Positions 8,304-17,330 of a DNA stretch of 64,000 bases are shown here, in pieces. The position numbers and the translations under genes were made by a program. Source of the DNA: Hymenobacter aerophilus DSM 13606 (lineage in GTDB: Bacteria > Bacteroidota > Bacteroidia > Cytophagales > Hymenobacteraceae); the NCBI RefSeq assembly GCF_000382225.1, contig NZ_KB907801.1, positions 186,001 to 250,000 on the forward strand, read 5' to 3'. How positions within the stretch are numbered: the first letter of the stretch is position 1; every line of letters starts with the position of its first letter. The notes beneath the pieces were generated by a model. That model was given only the letters and a program-made list of their open reading frames with translations. It searched no databases and was not told the origin of the DNA.

Positions 8304-11300
8304 ATGCTACACCCCGCTATCCTCACGCCGGCCGCTGCCACGGCCGGGCTGCGCCGCCTGCGGCCCACCGAAACCCAGCTCGCCGACTTCCGCGGCCACC
8401 TGGCGGAGCTGCTGCGCCACCTCGACCCCACCAAGATCGAGCGCCACGGCGAAACCCACATCGTGGACTTCCTCAGGGCCGTGAGCCGGCCCGAGGCGGG
8501 CGGGGCGCGCTACGTGAACGTGCGCGGCCGGCGCGACCTGGTGGTGCACCTCGGCGACACGGCCGACTCGCCGGTGGGCGTGGTGCTGGAGGTGAAGGGC
8601 CCCAGGAACGCCCAGGAGATGCTGGCCCCCGACGACCTCAACCGCAAGGCCTTCCGCCAGCTGCTGCTCTACTACCTGGAAGACCGCACCGACGACCGGG
8701 CCGACGACTTCCGCCGCCTCATCATCACGACGGGCTACGAGTGGTACGTGTTCGATGCGCTCGACTTCCACCGCCGGTTCTGGAAAGACAAGGCCTTCGT
8801 GCGGGCCTTTACCGAGTGGAAAGCCGGCGCCAAGGCCAGCACCGACGTCGAGTTCTTCTACAAGCGCATTGCTGGCCCCAAGCTGACGGAGCTGACGGGC
8901 GAGCTGCCGGTGGTGTACGTGGATTTGCGTCCCGGCCTGCCCACCGCGGCCCGCGAGCTGGAAGCCCTCTACCGCCTGTTCCACCCCGCCTACCTGCTCA
9001 AGGAGCCCCTCGTGGGCCGGCGCGACCCCAACACGCTCAACCAGGAGTTCTACCACGAGCTGCTGTACCTGCTGGGGCTCAAGGAAGACAAGCAGGCGGG
9101 CCTGCGCCGCATCGGGCGCTGCCCGGTGGGCGAGCGGCAGCCCGGCGCGCTGCTCGAAAACTGCCTGCGCAAGCTCGAAACCGGCCACGACCTCAACCGC
9201 CTGCCCCTGGCCCAGCGCCTCGCCTACGGCCCCACCCTCGAAGCCCAGCGCGAGGGCGTGGCCCTGGCGTTGTGCCTGATGTGGGTGAACCGCCTGTTGT
9301 TCCTCAAGCTGCTGGAGGGCCAGCTCGTGCGCTACCACCCCGCCGACGCCGCCGACGCCTTCCGCTTCCTCACCCCCGCCCGCCTGCCCGAGTACGACGA
9401 GGTGCAGGCCCTGTTCTTCGAGGTACTCAACCGGCCCGAGGCGTTGCGCTCGGCCGACGTGGCCCAGGAGTTCCCGCAGGTGCCCTACCTCAACTCGTCC
9501 TTGTTCGAGCCCAGCGAGCTGGAGGGCCTCACCGTGGAGATTAGCGGGCTGCGCGACGGGCTGGGGCTGGCCCCGTTTCCGGGTTCGGTGCTGGCCCGCA
9601 AGGGCGCCCCGGCCGTGCCCACGGGCAAGGGCCACACCGCCGCCGCCCCGCAGTGGGCTGCGTTGCCCTACCTGCTGCACTTTCTGGATGCCTACGACTT
9701 CGCCACCGACCCCACGGCCGCCGCCACGCCCGCGCCCGAGGGCGGCGGGGGCGGGGCGGGGGCGCGGCCGCTGCTGTCGGCGGCCGTGCTGGGGCTCGTG
9801 TTCGAGAAGATAAACGGCTACCAGGACGGCTCGTTCTACACCCCCGGCTTCATCACCATGTACATGGCCCGCCAGACGCTGGGCCGCACCGTGCTGCGCC
9901 ACTTCCGCACCGCGCCCGACTGGCCGGGGCTGGCTTCCTGCGAAACCCTCGACGACCTGCAGGACCAGCTGCTGCCGCTGCCCCGCGCCCGCCGCCAGCA
10001 GGCCGCCGCCTACTTCAACACCCTCACCGTGCTCGACCCCGCCGTGGGCTCGGGCCACTTCCTGGTCAGTGCCCTCAACGAGCTGCTGGCCCTGAAATGC
10101 CGGCTGGGGCTGCTGCTCGACGAGGAGGGCGCCCGCCTGCCCTACCAGCTGGAAGTGGAGCACGACGAGCTGCTGGTAACCGACCTCGACGGGCTGCCCG
10201 CCCCCTACCGGGTGGCCACCTTCGCGGCCGATACCGGGCGGCGCACCGTGGGCCCCGAGCGTACCCGCCTGCAGCGCGCCCTGTTCAGCGAGAAGCGCGC
10301 CCTGATGGAGCACGCTTTGTTCGGCGTCGACCTCAACCCCAACTCGGTGCGCATCTGTAGGCTGCGCCTCTGGATTGAGCTGCTCAAGCACGCTTACTAC
10401 AAGCCCGAAACCGACTTCCGGGAGCTCGAAACCCTGCCCAACCTCGACCTGAACGTGCAGACCGGCAACTCGCTGCTGGCCCGCTTCCCGCTCGATGCCG
10501 ACCTGTCGGACGTGTTCCGGCAGAAGAAGTTCTCGCTGCCCCAGTACCGCGCCGCCGCCCACGACTACTTCGGCAGCCGCGGGCGCGAGCAGAAGGCGGC
10601 CCTGCTCGACTTCTTCCAGCAGCTCAAACAGCAGTTCACGGCCGTGCTGCACAAGCGCGACCCCAAGCGCGAGAAGCTGCGCCTCTACCGCAACCAGCGC
10701 ATCGTCCTCGACACGCAGGTGTCGCTCCTGCCCGAGACCAGAAAGGAAGCCGAAGCGCGCCACTTCGAGCTGCGGCGGCTGGAGCTGCTGGCCGACAAGC
10801 TGCAGGCCGACGTAGACGCCCACGAGCAGGGAGCCCTCTACCGCGACGCCTTCGAGTGGCGGTTCGAGTTTCCGGAGGTGCTCGACGAAACGGGCGCCTT
10901 CCGGGGCTTCGATGTCGTCATCGGCAACCCGCCCTACATCCGGCAGGAAGCCTTCGCCGCCCTCAAGCCCATCTTCAAGCAGCGCTTTGCCACCTTCGAC
11001 GGCAAGGCCGACCTCTACGTGTACTTCATCGAGCTGGGGCTGGGCCTGCTGAAACCCGGCGGCGAGCTGTCGTACATCGCGCCCAACAAGTGGCTGCGCG
11101 CCGGCTACGGCGGGGCGCTGCGCCAGTGGCTGCCCGAACACCACACCCTCGTCGAGTTCCTCGACTTCGGCGACCTGCCCGTGTTCACCGAGGCCACCAC
11201 CTACCCGGCCATCGTATCGGTGCAGCGCACCGCGCCCGCGCCCGCCAGCTCCTTCCGGGCCGCGCTGCTGCCCCGGCTGCCCCCGCCCGACCTCGATACG

Positions 11301-12182
11301 CTGGCACTCACCCACGCCCGCCCCGTTACGCAGGCCGGCTTGCAGCCCACCGGCTGGAACCTGGCCGACGACGCCAGCCAGGCCCTGCTGGCCCAACTCA
11401 AAGCAGCCGGCACGCCGTTGGGCGAGTATGTGGAAGGAAAAATCTTCTATGGCATCAAAACCGGCGCTAATGTCGCTTTCGTAATTGATGCCGCTACGCG
11501 GGACGAGCTGATTAACAAAGACCCCCGTTCGGCGGAAATCATCAAGCCCTTCTTAGCTGGGCGGGATGTAAAGCGGTACCGTCAGCCGGTTGCGACAAAC
11601 TATCTGCTCTTTACCCGGCACGGCATCAATATAGAGGAGTACCCGGCAGTATTGACCTACCTCGAACAGTTCCGCAAGCAGCTGGAACCACGCCCCAAAG
11701 GTCTGACTGGGCAGGCTGCAAAGGAATGGCCCGGCCGCAAGCCAGGAAGCTATAAATGGTTTGAGGTGCAAGACAACATTGCCTACTATAAGGAGTTCGA
11801 GAAGCCGAAGATTATGTGGCAGGAAATTGCCACGTACCAGGCTTTCACTTTGGAAGTAGAAGCCATGTATTCCAACAACAAGACCTTCATTATCCCTATA
11901 GATGATAAGTATTTGTTGGGGGTGCTAAACTCAAAACTTGTCTGGTTCTTCTTGAATAGTGTAGCCTCAAAGCTGGCCGGTGGTGCCCTGGCAATGCAGA
12001 CGCCCTACGTCTCGCAAATCCCCATCCCCGCCGCCACGCCCGCGCAGCAGGCCGAAATTGCCGGGCTGGTGCAGCAGGTGCTGGCCGCCAAAGCCGCCGC
12101 TGCCGCCGCCGATACCACCCCGCTGGAGGCGCAAATCGACGCGCTGGTGGCCGCCCGCTACGGCATGGCCCTGCCCGCTTGA
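8304..12182 (+). CDS. type IIG-like restriction endonuclease/methyltransferase
   Basis: This protein of 1292 residues appears to join cleavage, methylation and target recognition. An N-terminal segment (LVVHLGDTADSP then VVLEVKG, E96 and K98) resembles a PD-(D/E)XK nuclease core. The methyltransferase has motif I DPAVGSGHF (about residue 578) and the adenine-specific motif IV NPPYIRQEAF (about 875). The C-terminus (ALAMQTPYVSQIPIP and a terminal coiled stretch) resembles an Eco57I/TaqI-type target-recognition domain. ATG at 8304 is chosen: the frame is open upstream only because of the 63-bp repeats. No separate specificity, methylase or restriction gene lies beside it. The last third (about 11440-11960) has lower GC than the rest, as expected for an exchanged recognition domain. 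The target sequence is unknown. Confidence 0.8.
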   Translation: MLHPAILTPAAATAGLRRLRPTETQLADFRGHLAELLRHLDPTKIERHGETHIVDFLRAVSRPEAGGARYVNVRGRRDLVVHLGDTADSPVGVVLEVKGPRNAQEMLAPDDLNRKAFRQLLLYYLEDRTDDRADDFRRLIITTGYEWYVFDALDFHRRFWKDKAFVRAFTEWKAGAKASTDVEFFYKRIAGPKLTELTGELPVVYVDLRPGLPTAARELEALYRLFHPAYLLKEPLVGRRDPNTLNQEFYHELLYLLGLKEDKQAGLRRIGRCPVGERQPGALLENCLRKLETGHDLNRLPLAQRLAYGPTLEAQREGVALALCLMWVNRLLFLKLLEGQLVRYHPADAADAFRFLTPARLPEYDEVQALFFEVLNRPEALRSADVAQEFPQVPYLNSSLFEPSELEGLTVEISGLRDGLGLAPFPGSVLARKGAPAVPTGKGHTAAAPQWAALPYLLHFLDAYDFATDPTAAATPAPEGGGGGAGARPLLSAAVLGLVFEKINGYQDGSFYTPGFITMYMARQTLGRTVLRHFRTAPDWPGLASCETLDDLQDQLLPLPRARRQQAAAYFNTLTVLDPAVGSGHFLVSALNELLALKCRLGLLLDEEGARLPYQLEVEHDELLVTDLDGLPAPYRVATFAADTGRRTVGPERTRLQRALFSEKRALMEHALFGVDLNPNSVRICRLRLWIELLKHAYYKPETDFRELETLPNLDLNVQTGNSLLARFPLDADLSDVFRQKKFSLPQYRAAAHDYFGSRGREQKAALLDFFQQLKQQFTAVLHKRDPKREKLRLYRNQRIVLDTQVSLLPETRKEAEARHFELRRLELLADKLQADVDAHEQGALYRDAFEWRFEFPEVLDETGAFRGFDVVIGNPPYIRQEAFAALKPIFKQRFATFDGKADLYVYFIELGLGLLKPGGELSYIAPNKWLRAGYGGALRQWLPEHHTLVEFLDFGDLPVFTEATTYPAIVSVQRTAPAPASSFRAALLPRLPPPDLDTLALTHARPVTQAGLQPTGWNLADDASQALLAQLKAAGTPLGEYVEGKIFYGIKTGANVAFVIDAATRDELINKDPRSAEIIKPFLAGRDVKRYRQPVATNYLLFTRHGINIEEYPAVLTYLEQFRKQLEPRPKGLTGQAAKEWPGRKPGSYKWFEVQDNIAYYKEFEKPKIMWQEIATYQAFTLEVEAMYSNNKTFIIPIDDKYLLGVLNSKLVWFFLNSVASKLAGGALAMQTPYVSQIPIPAATPAQQAEIAGLVQQVLAAKAAAAAADTTPLEAQIDALVAARYGMALPA

Positions 12183-12245
12183 TACCCGCCGTTGGCCGTC
12201 GTATATTTGATGGTCTGCCCGACGTTACTTCTATCCTTTTCCGTT

Positions 12246-12647
12246 ATGGTTCCGCTCTATAGCAACGCCGCCGGCGAGCTGCTGGCCCACCCTGCCGGCT
12301 ACGCCCTGGTGCGCTACCGCGCCGGTGCGGCCGAAGTGGCGCCCCTGGCCGAGCTGCTCACGCGCATGGCCCGGCTGCTGGTGCGCAACCGCTGGCACTA
12401 CCTGCTCTCCGATGCCCGCAACCTGCCCCCCTTGCCGCCCGCCTGCAAAGCCTGGATGGTGGAGAACTGGGTGGAGGGCCGCATCGAGCGCCCCGCGGTG
12501 GTGCACGTAGCCGTGGTGCAGCCCACCGCCGTGCTGGCCCGGCTGGCTACCTTCGAGATACAGGCCCAGGCCAAGGGCAAAACCCACTACTACCACTTCG
12601 CCGACGAGGCCGCGGCCCACACCTTCATCATGGCCAACCAGGCCTAG
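12246..12647 (+). CDS. hypothetical protein, 133 residues
   Basis: The protein starts MVPLYSNAAGELLAHPAGYA and contains WHYLLSDARNLPPLPPACKAWMVENW-like alternation and a C-terminal FADEAAAHTFIMANQ. The order of beta-strands and helices (LLSDARN, W..NW) resembles STAS-like proteins common in Hymenobacter, but I do not recognise a named family. ATG at 12246 is preferred to GTG/TTG starts upstream. It follows the restriction gene by 63 bp on the same strand and could share its transcript. Confidence 0.6.
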   Translation: MVPLYSNAAGELLAHPAGYALVRYRAGAAEVAPLAELLTRMARLLVRNRWHYLLSDARNLPPLPPACKAWMVENWVEGRIERPAVVHVAVVQPTAVLARLATFEIQAQAKGKTHYYHFADEAAAHTFIMANQA

Positions 12648-12769
12648 CGGGGGCCGCCGGCCCGCGCCCGGCTCCGGCCCCAGGCCCCGGCTGCCCCCGG
12701 CCGCGCCCCGCCGCCGGTAGCCCACAAGCCCTCAGGCGCTTACGCGAAAATAAATGTGCCCGCCCCCTT

Positions 12770-12798
12770 GCACAGAAGCGGGGCGTTCTGCTATCTTG
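12770..12798 (+). promoter_or_regulatory. putative Bacteroidota-type promoter
   Basis: A ttgc box at 12770 is followed after about 17-18 bp by tatcttgg at 12791-12798, close to the TTTG/TAnnTTTG consensus. The next likely start codon is at 13365, which would leave a leader of about 560 nt. The spacing is acceptable; the match is imperfect. Confidence 0.4.
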
Positions 12799-13015
12799 GA
12801 AGCCACGTCGGAGCCGACGGAGCCGGGGCCGGTGCGGCGCCCGCTACGGCCGCGGCGGGTGCCACTCCTAGCCCTTCGTGCGCGTGTGTAGCTCTTGGTT
12901 TGCCGCCCGGCCCCGCCCCGGTCTCTGCGCCCCCGGTGCCCCCGCCCGCACCCCCCGCGCCCCCCGGCCCGCCAGCAGCGTTGCCCGCCGCTTCTCCCGC
13001 AACCCCCGCCATTTT

Positions 13016-13245
13016 CGTCGCACCGAACGCGCCGTCCGGTGCGTTGGTTGGCGTCTTCGTCGCACCGAAGACGCTTTCCGACGCACCGAAGACGCCAACC
13101 AACGCACCGAAAACGCTGTCCGACGCACCGAAGACGCCAACCAACGCACCGAAGACGCCTTCCGGTGCGTCGGAAACGCCAACCCACGCACCGAAGACGC
13201 TGTCCGACGCACCGGAAAGGGTCTTCGGTGCGTCGGAAGCCGCTG
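13016..13245. repeat. 21-bp tandem repeat array with inverted units
   Basis: Units such as cgcaccgaagacgccaacca recur with an exact 21-bp step at 13061, 13082, 13103, 13124, 13145, 13187 and 13208. The unit at about 13166 and the one near 13229 are inverted (ccggtgcgtcgg). The array lies in a 717-bp gap without a convincing gene. The frame that runs into the downstream gene would encode a Pro/Ala-rich stretch with APKTPTNAP repeats; coding use is doubtful. Confidence 0.8.
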
Positions 13246-13364
13246 CCGGCTTAGCGAAAAGCGGCACCGGGGCCGCCGCGGGGCAGTATGGTGGCAAAGA
13301 ACGCAGGTGCGCCGGGGCCCGCGGGCCGTTCTCTCCTGTCAACTCTTTTACCGTCGCGTTTTTT

Positions 13365-13985
13365 ATGGCAACCCGTAAGCTGATTACCAATTATGCCGAA
13401 GTATCCAAGATGGACATCGGTCCGCTGGCCCAGAACTGCCTGACCAGTCTGGCCAACAACCCCCGCTACCCCGAGGCCCAGGCCTTTACCACCGTACTGC
13501 AGGCCGCCCTGGCCCCCTACCAGACGGGGGCCAGCGTGCTGCACCCTACGCCCACCCAAACCGCCGAGCTGGCCCAGCGCCGCCAGGCCCTCAACCTGGC
13601 CCTGAACGCGGTGGCCCAGATGGCCAACGGCCTGTACCCCACCGACGAGGCGGCCCTGCTCAGCTCGGGCCTCACGCTGAGCAAGGAGCGCGAGCGGCAC
13701 ACCACCCTCGAAGCGCCCGGCAAGTTCCAGCTGGTCGATGGCCCCCAGCCCGGCACGCTCTGCGCCAAGGCCAAGCGCCCGCCCCACGCCGTGGCCCTCA
13801 AGTACCTCTACACCCTCGACGCCACCAAGCCCGACAACCAGTGGCTGACGGTGGTCGTGCGCGACGGCGACGCGCTGCTCACGGCCTGCAAATCGGCCGA
13901 CCGCGTGTACTGCAAAGTAGCCGCCGTGGGCGGCGACCACGACCAGCAGCCCTACACCGAAGTGCTGAGCCGCCTGGTGCAGTAG
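13365..13985 (+). CDS. hypothetical protein, 206 residues
   Basis: It starts MATRKLITNYAEVSKMDIGP and continues with helical segments (AQRRQALNLALNAVAQMANG) and a C-terminal beta-rich part (WLTVVVRDGDALLTACKSAD). I do not recognise the family. ATG at 13365 is chosen because the 200 codons in frame upstream are low-complexity repeat sequence. There are four cysteines and no signal peptide, so a cytoplasmic protein is likely. It is isolated, with repeat-filled gaps on both sides. Confidence 0.6.
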   Translation: MATRKLITNYAEVSKMDIGPLAQNCLTSLANNPRYPEAQAFTTVLQAALAPYQTGASVLHPTPTQTAELAQRRQALNLALNAVAQMANGLYPTDEAALLSSGLTLSKERERHTTLEAPGKFQLVDGPQPGTLCAKAKRPPHAVALKYLYTLDATKPDNQWLTVVVRDGDALLTACKSADRVYCKVAAVGGDHDQQPYTEVLSRLVQ

Positions 13986-13990
13986 GCGTA

Positions 13991-14247
13991 CCTCACCCCC
14001 TAGCCCCCTCTCCTCAGGGAGAGGGGGGACTAGTTTCTAGCCTTCTAGCAGTTAGCTCCCCTCCTTGGAAAGGAGGGGCTGGGGGTGGTTGAGGCTAGCA
14101 GAACATTGGTTGGGGCTATCCGTGTCGTTCCGGCGTCGTCAACCATCCCCAGCCCCTCCTTTCCAAGGAGGGGAGCTAGCTTTTAGCCTTTGGGTTTTTA
14201 GAAACTAGTTCCCCCTCTCCCGGAGGGGAGGGGGCTAGGGGGTGGGG
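13991..14247. repeat. composite nested inverted repeat
   Basis: The outer arms (13991-14037 and about 14201-14247) share cacccccta-gccccctctcc and actagtttc in opposite orientation with a few mismatches. The inner arms (14054-14092 and 14139-14177) share cccctccttggaaaggagg. The unit lies between two convergent genes and begins 6 bp after the stop of the left gene. Each arm is itself partly self-complementary. Confidence 0.85.
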
Positions 14248-14260
14248 TGGCCGTAAGCGC

Positions 14261-14959
14261 CTACTTCTTCGGCTTGGGGGCTTCGGGGTGCTGCTCCAGT
14301 AGCGCCAGCACGCGCTCGGGCGTGAGGTGGGTGAAGTCGGGGATGACGAGGAGCGGGGCCTGGAAGTCGGAGGGCTTGAGGGTAGTGCTGAGGGCGATGC
14401 AGCGCATGCCGGCGCGGTAGGCCGCCTGCTCGCCCAGCAGCGCATCCTCGAACACCACGCACTGCTGCGGGGGCAGGCCCAGCTTGCGGGCGGTGGTGGC
14501 GTAGGTGTCGGGGTGGGGCTTGCCCTTCGTCACGTCGTCTTTGCCCACCACCACATCGAAGTAGCGGCGCAGGTCGAGGTAGTCGAGGATGTAGGCGATG
14601 GTATCGTCGCCCGAGCCGGTGCCCAGCGCGATGCGGAAGCCGGCTGTGCGGGCCGCCTGCAGGAAGCCGCGCAGGCCGGCCACTTCCTGGCGCTTGTTCC
14701 AGTAGAGCACCCGGTACAGCAGCTCGCGCTGGGCGGCGTACTCCTCGATTTTCTTGTCCGGGACGGGGTTGGTGAACACCGTTTTGAGAATCTGGCCGGC
14801 CGGCATCCCGTTCAGGCGGCGCAGCAGCCGGCGGGCGTTGGTGGTCAGGCCCAGGTCGCGGAACAGCAGCTGAAACGCGCGGGCCTGGGCGGCGGTATTG
14901 TCGATGATGACGCCATCCATGTCGAAGATGAGGGCGTAGGGATTGGAAGGGGAGGGCAT
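14261..14959 (-). CDS. HAD-family phosphatase, beta-phosphoglucomutase-like
   Basis: The 232-residue protein carries the HAD nucleophile motif FDMDGVIID (D13 and D15), motif II in ALGTGSGDD, the motif III lysine in KGKPHPD and motif IV VVFEDALLG. The helical cap between motifs I and II places it among the beta-phosphoglucomutase and phosphoglycolate phosphatase-like enzymes; the substrate is unknown. ATG at 14959 (MPSPSNPYA) is chosen because the upstream in-frame sequence is repeat-derived. It is divergent from the PafA-like gene. Confidence 0.85.
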   Translation of the reverse strand: MPSPSNPYALIFDMDGVIIDNTAAQARAFQLLFRDLGLTTNARRLLRRLNGMPAGQILKTVFTNPVPDKKIEEYAAQRELLYRVLYWNKRQEVAGLRGFLQAARTAGFRIALGTGSGDDTIAYILDYLDLRRYFDVVVGKDDVTKGKPHPDTYATTARKLGLPPQQCVVFEDALLGEQAAYRAGMRCIALSTTLKPSDFQAPLLVIPDFTHLTPERVLALLEQHPEAPKPKK

Positions 14960-14997
14960 GGGGGTGGTAGATAGGCTGATTTCGTCGCCCTCCTCGT

Positions 14998-15132
14998 GGC
15001 GCCTCACCCCCCGGCCCCCTCTCCGAAAAAGGAGAGGGGGAGCCACGGCGGCTCGTTCGTGTAGTGACGTAATTGGTCATTGAACGCACCCCCTCTCCTT
15101 TTTCGGAGAGGGGGCCGGGGGGTGAGGCGCCA
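14998..15132. repeat. inverted repeat, cctcaccccccggcccc family
   Basis: The arms 14998-15041 and 15090-15132 are nearly perfect reverse complements about 43 bp long, with a 48-bp spacer. This is the single-copy form of the element that is amplified at 7857-8240, and the spacers share the sequence tgaacgcac before the right arm. Confidence 0.9.
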
Positions 15133-15190
15133 CGCGGAGGACGACGACACTGGAGTTCCCCCTTCCTACGCCAGTCTTGGGCCCGTAGGT

Positions 15191-15198
15191 TACCTTTG
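15191..15198 (+). promoter_or_regulatory. -7 promoter box TACCTTTG
   Basis: It matches the Bacteroidota TAnnTTTG box exactly and lies 51 bp upstream of the PafA-like start at 15249. The -33 region is poor. Confidence 0.55.
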
Positions 15199-15248
15199 CC
15201 CGCTGAACCACCCGCGGCTTTCGGGCCGCGGCCTTATCAATAGTTGCC

Positions 15249-16964
15249 TTGAAAACACCCGTTGCCCTGCTGCTGGCCGCCACCCTGACGCTGCCGGCCC
15301 TCGCCCAGAAGAAGAAGAACCCTGCCCAAACCCTGGAGCGCCCCAAGCTGGTGGTGGGCATCGTGGTGGACCAGATGCGCTACGACTACCTCTACCGCTA
15401 CTGGAACAAGTACGGGCAGGGGGGCTTCCGGCGGCTGCTGGGCGAGGGGTTCAGCTACGAGAATGCCCACTACAACTACGTGCCCACCTACACCGGGCCG
15501 GGGCACGCGAGCATCTACACGGGTACCACGCCCTCGGGCCACGGCATTGTGGGCAACAACTGGCTGGTGCGCGAAACCGGCCAGCGCACCTACGTAACCG
15601 AGGACAAGCGCGTGCAGTCGGTGGGCGGCACCGGCGAGGCCGGCCAACAGTCGCCGGCCCACCTGCTGGCCACCACCATCACCGATGAGCTGCGGCTGGC
15701 CACCAACTTCGAGAGCAAGGTGATTGGCGTGTGCATCAAGGACCGGGGCTCGATTCTGCCGGCCGGCCACGCCGCCAACGCCGCCTACTGGTACGATGGC
15801 GCCAACGGGGCCTTCATCAGCAGCACCCACTACATGCAGCAGCTGCCGGCCTGGGCCGCGCAGTTCAACGCCGAAAACCGGGCCCACAAGTACCTCGACC
15901 AGCCCTGGACCACCCTGCTGCCCATTGCCCGGTACACCGAAAGCACCGCCGACGACGTGGACTGGGAAGCGCCGTTCAAGGGCGAGGAGCGCCCGGTGTT
16001 CCCGCACGACCTGCCCCGCCTGAGCGCCCAGCTGCCGGCCGCCGTGCAGGGCGCCCTCAAGGCCGAGGGCGAGAAGGCCGACGCCGTGCGCGACCTGGGC
16101 CTCATCCGCTCGACCCCGTTCGGCAACTCGCTGACCCTGGACTTTGCCCTGGCGGCGCTGCAGGCCGAGCAAATGGGCCAGCGCGGCACCACCGACTTTC
16201 TGGCTCTCTCCTTTAGCTCCACCGATTACGTCGGGCACCAGTTCGGGCCCAACTCGATTGAGGCCGAGGACACCTACCTGCGCCTCGACCAGGAGCTGGC
16301 CCGCCTGTTCAGCTACCTCGACAAAGCCGTGGGCAAGAAGCAGGCGCTGGTGTTCCTGAGCGCCGACCACGCCGCCGCCCACTCGCCCAACTTCCTGCTC
16401 GCCCACAAGCTGCCGGCCGGTTCGGTGGGCCCGCGCCTCATGCGCGACTCGCTGCAGCAGCGGCTGGTGCGCGCGCTGGGTCCCGGCAAGTGGGTGCTCA
16501 GCTACGAGAACCAGCAGGTGTACCTCAACCGCCCGCTCATCGTCCAGAAGAAGCTCAATCTCTACCAGATACAGCGCCTGACGGCCGAGATGATGCTCGA
16601 CTTTGCCGGCGTAACCCGCGCGCTGGCCGCCGACGACGTGCAACGCTCGCACTGGGAGAGCGGCCTGCTCATGTACCTGGAGAACGGCTACTTCCCCAAG
16701 CGCAGCGGCGACGTGCTGGTGGTGCTTTCGCCCGGCTGGCTCGAATCGTACTCCTACCCCGTGAACCGCGGCACCACCCACGGCTCGGCCAGCTCCTACG
16801 ACACGCACGTACCGATGCTGTTCTGGGGCTGGGGCGTGAAGGCGGGCAAGTCGTCGGCCCCGGCCCGGATTACCGACATTGCCCCCACCATTGCCCGCTG
16901 GCTCCACATTCAGGAGCCGAGCGCCAGCACGGGCGAGCCGCTGCGCGAGGTGCTGGGCTGGTAG
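15249..16964 (+). CDS. pafA: PafA-type alkaline phosphatase
   Basis: A secreted phosphate monoesterase of the alkaline phosphatase superfamily. The 571-residue protein has a signal peptide (KTPVALLLAATLTLPALAQ) and the zinc-site pattern of PafA: D41 in IVVDQMRYDY, nucleophile T82 in YTGPGHAS, N103 in IVGNNW, K164 and R166 in CIKDRGS, D326 and H330 in STDYVGHQ, D373 and H374 in SADHAAAH, and a late His in YDTHVP. The Lys/Arg pair and Asn are those that favour phosphate monoesters in the characterised PafA. The start is TTG at 15249; no ATG precedes the signal peptide. Confidence 0.88.
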   Translation: MKTPVALLLAATLTLPALAQKKKNPAQTLERPKLVVGIVVDQMRYDYLYRYWNKYGQGGFRRLLGEGFSYENAHYNYVPTYTGPGHASIYTGTTPSGHGIVGNNWLVRETGQRTYVTEDKRVQSVGGTGEAGQQSPAHLLATTITDELRLATNFESKVIGVCIKDRGSILPAGHAANAAYWYDGANGAFISSTHYMQQLPAWAAQFNAENRAHKYLDQPWTTLLPIARYTESTADDVDWEAPFKGEERPVFPHDLPRLSAQLPAAVQGALKAEGEKADAVRDLGLIRSTPFGNSLTLDFALAALQAEQMGQRGTTDFLALSFSSTDYVGHQFGPNSIEAEDTYLRLDQELARLFSYLDKAVGKKQALVFLSADHAAAHSPNFLLAHKLPAGSVGPRLMRDSLQQRLVRALGPGKWVLSYENQQVYLNRPLIVQKKLNLYQIQRLTAEMMLDFAGVTRALAADDVQRSHWESGLLMYLENGYFPKRSGDVLVVLSPGWLESYSYPVNRGTTHGSASSYDTHVPMLFWGWGVKAGKSSAPARITDIAPTIARWLHIQEPSASTGEPLREVLGW

Positions 16965-16980
16965 GTTTTTGGGGTTGAGC

Positions 16981-17184
16981 GGTTAGCTACCCCAAGTTGC
17001 GAGCTAGAGCTAGGACTAGTTCCCCTCCTTGGAAAGGAGGGGCTAGGGGTGGTAGAGGCTGCCAGAACGGTTGCCAGCATTCGGTTCTACTAGTTGTTCA
17101 ACGCCCTCAACCACCCCTAGCCCCTCCTTTCCAAGGAGGGGAACTAGTTGTTAGCTCTAGCTCGCAACTTAGGGTAGCTACTAG
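16981..17184. repeat. long composite inverted repeat
   Basis: The arms (about 16981-17060 and 17105-17184) contain, in opposite orientation, gttgcgagctagagct, actagttcccctccttgg and ggggctaggggtgg. It is related to the inner part of the element at 13991-14247. It fills the gap between the PafA-like gene and the ppa promoter. Confidence 0.88.
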
Positions 17185-17197
17185 CTGTTCGCTTTCG

Positions 17198-17228
17198 TTC
17201 GTTGGCTGGGTTTGTCTGCTTACCTTTG
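17198..17228 (+). promoter_or_regulatory. putative promoter of ppa
   Basis: The -7 box TACCTTTG (17221-17228) matches the consensus exactly, and ttcg at 17198-17201 sits 19 bp upstream in the -33 position. It lies about 100 bp before the ppa ATG. Words of the AGCTAAC family (17290-17322) lie in the leader. Confidence 0.6.
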
Positions 17229-17330
17229 CAGCCCGCATTTGCGGACCGGCCGGCGCTGCCGGCCCCTTTCTTGTGTTTTCTCACCTTCAAGCTAATAGCT
17301 AACAGCTATTAGCAAACAGCTTACCCCAAC

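Noticed and set aside
8307..11396. Minus-strand frame of over 1000 codons opposite the restriction gene
   Set aside because: A GC-rich shadow frame with no motifs; the plus strand has methylase motifs I and IV.
12791..13390. Minus-strand protein with Gly/Ala repeats
   Set aside because: Mirror of the 21-bp array; both strands give similar peptides because the unit is partly palindromic.
15237..16907. Minus-strand frame opposite the PafA-like gene
   Set aside because: Shadow of a gene whose zinc-site residues are clear on the plus strand.
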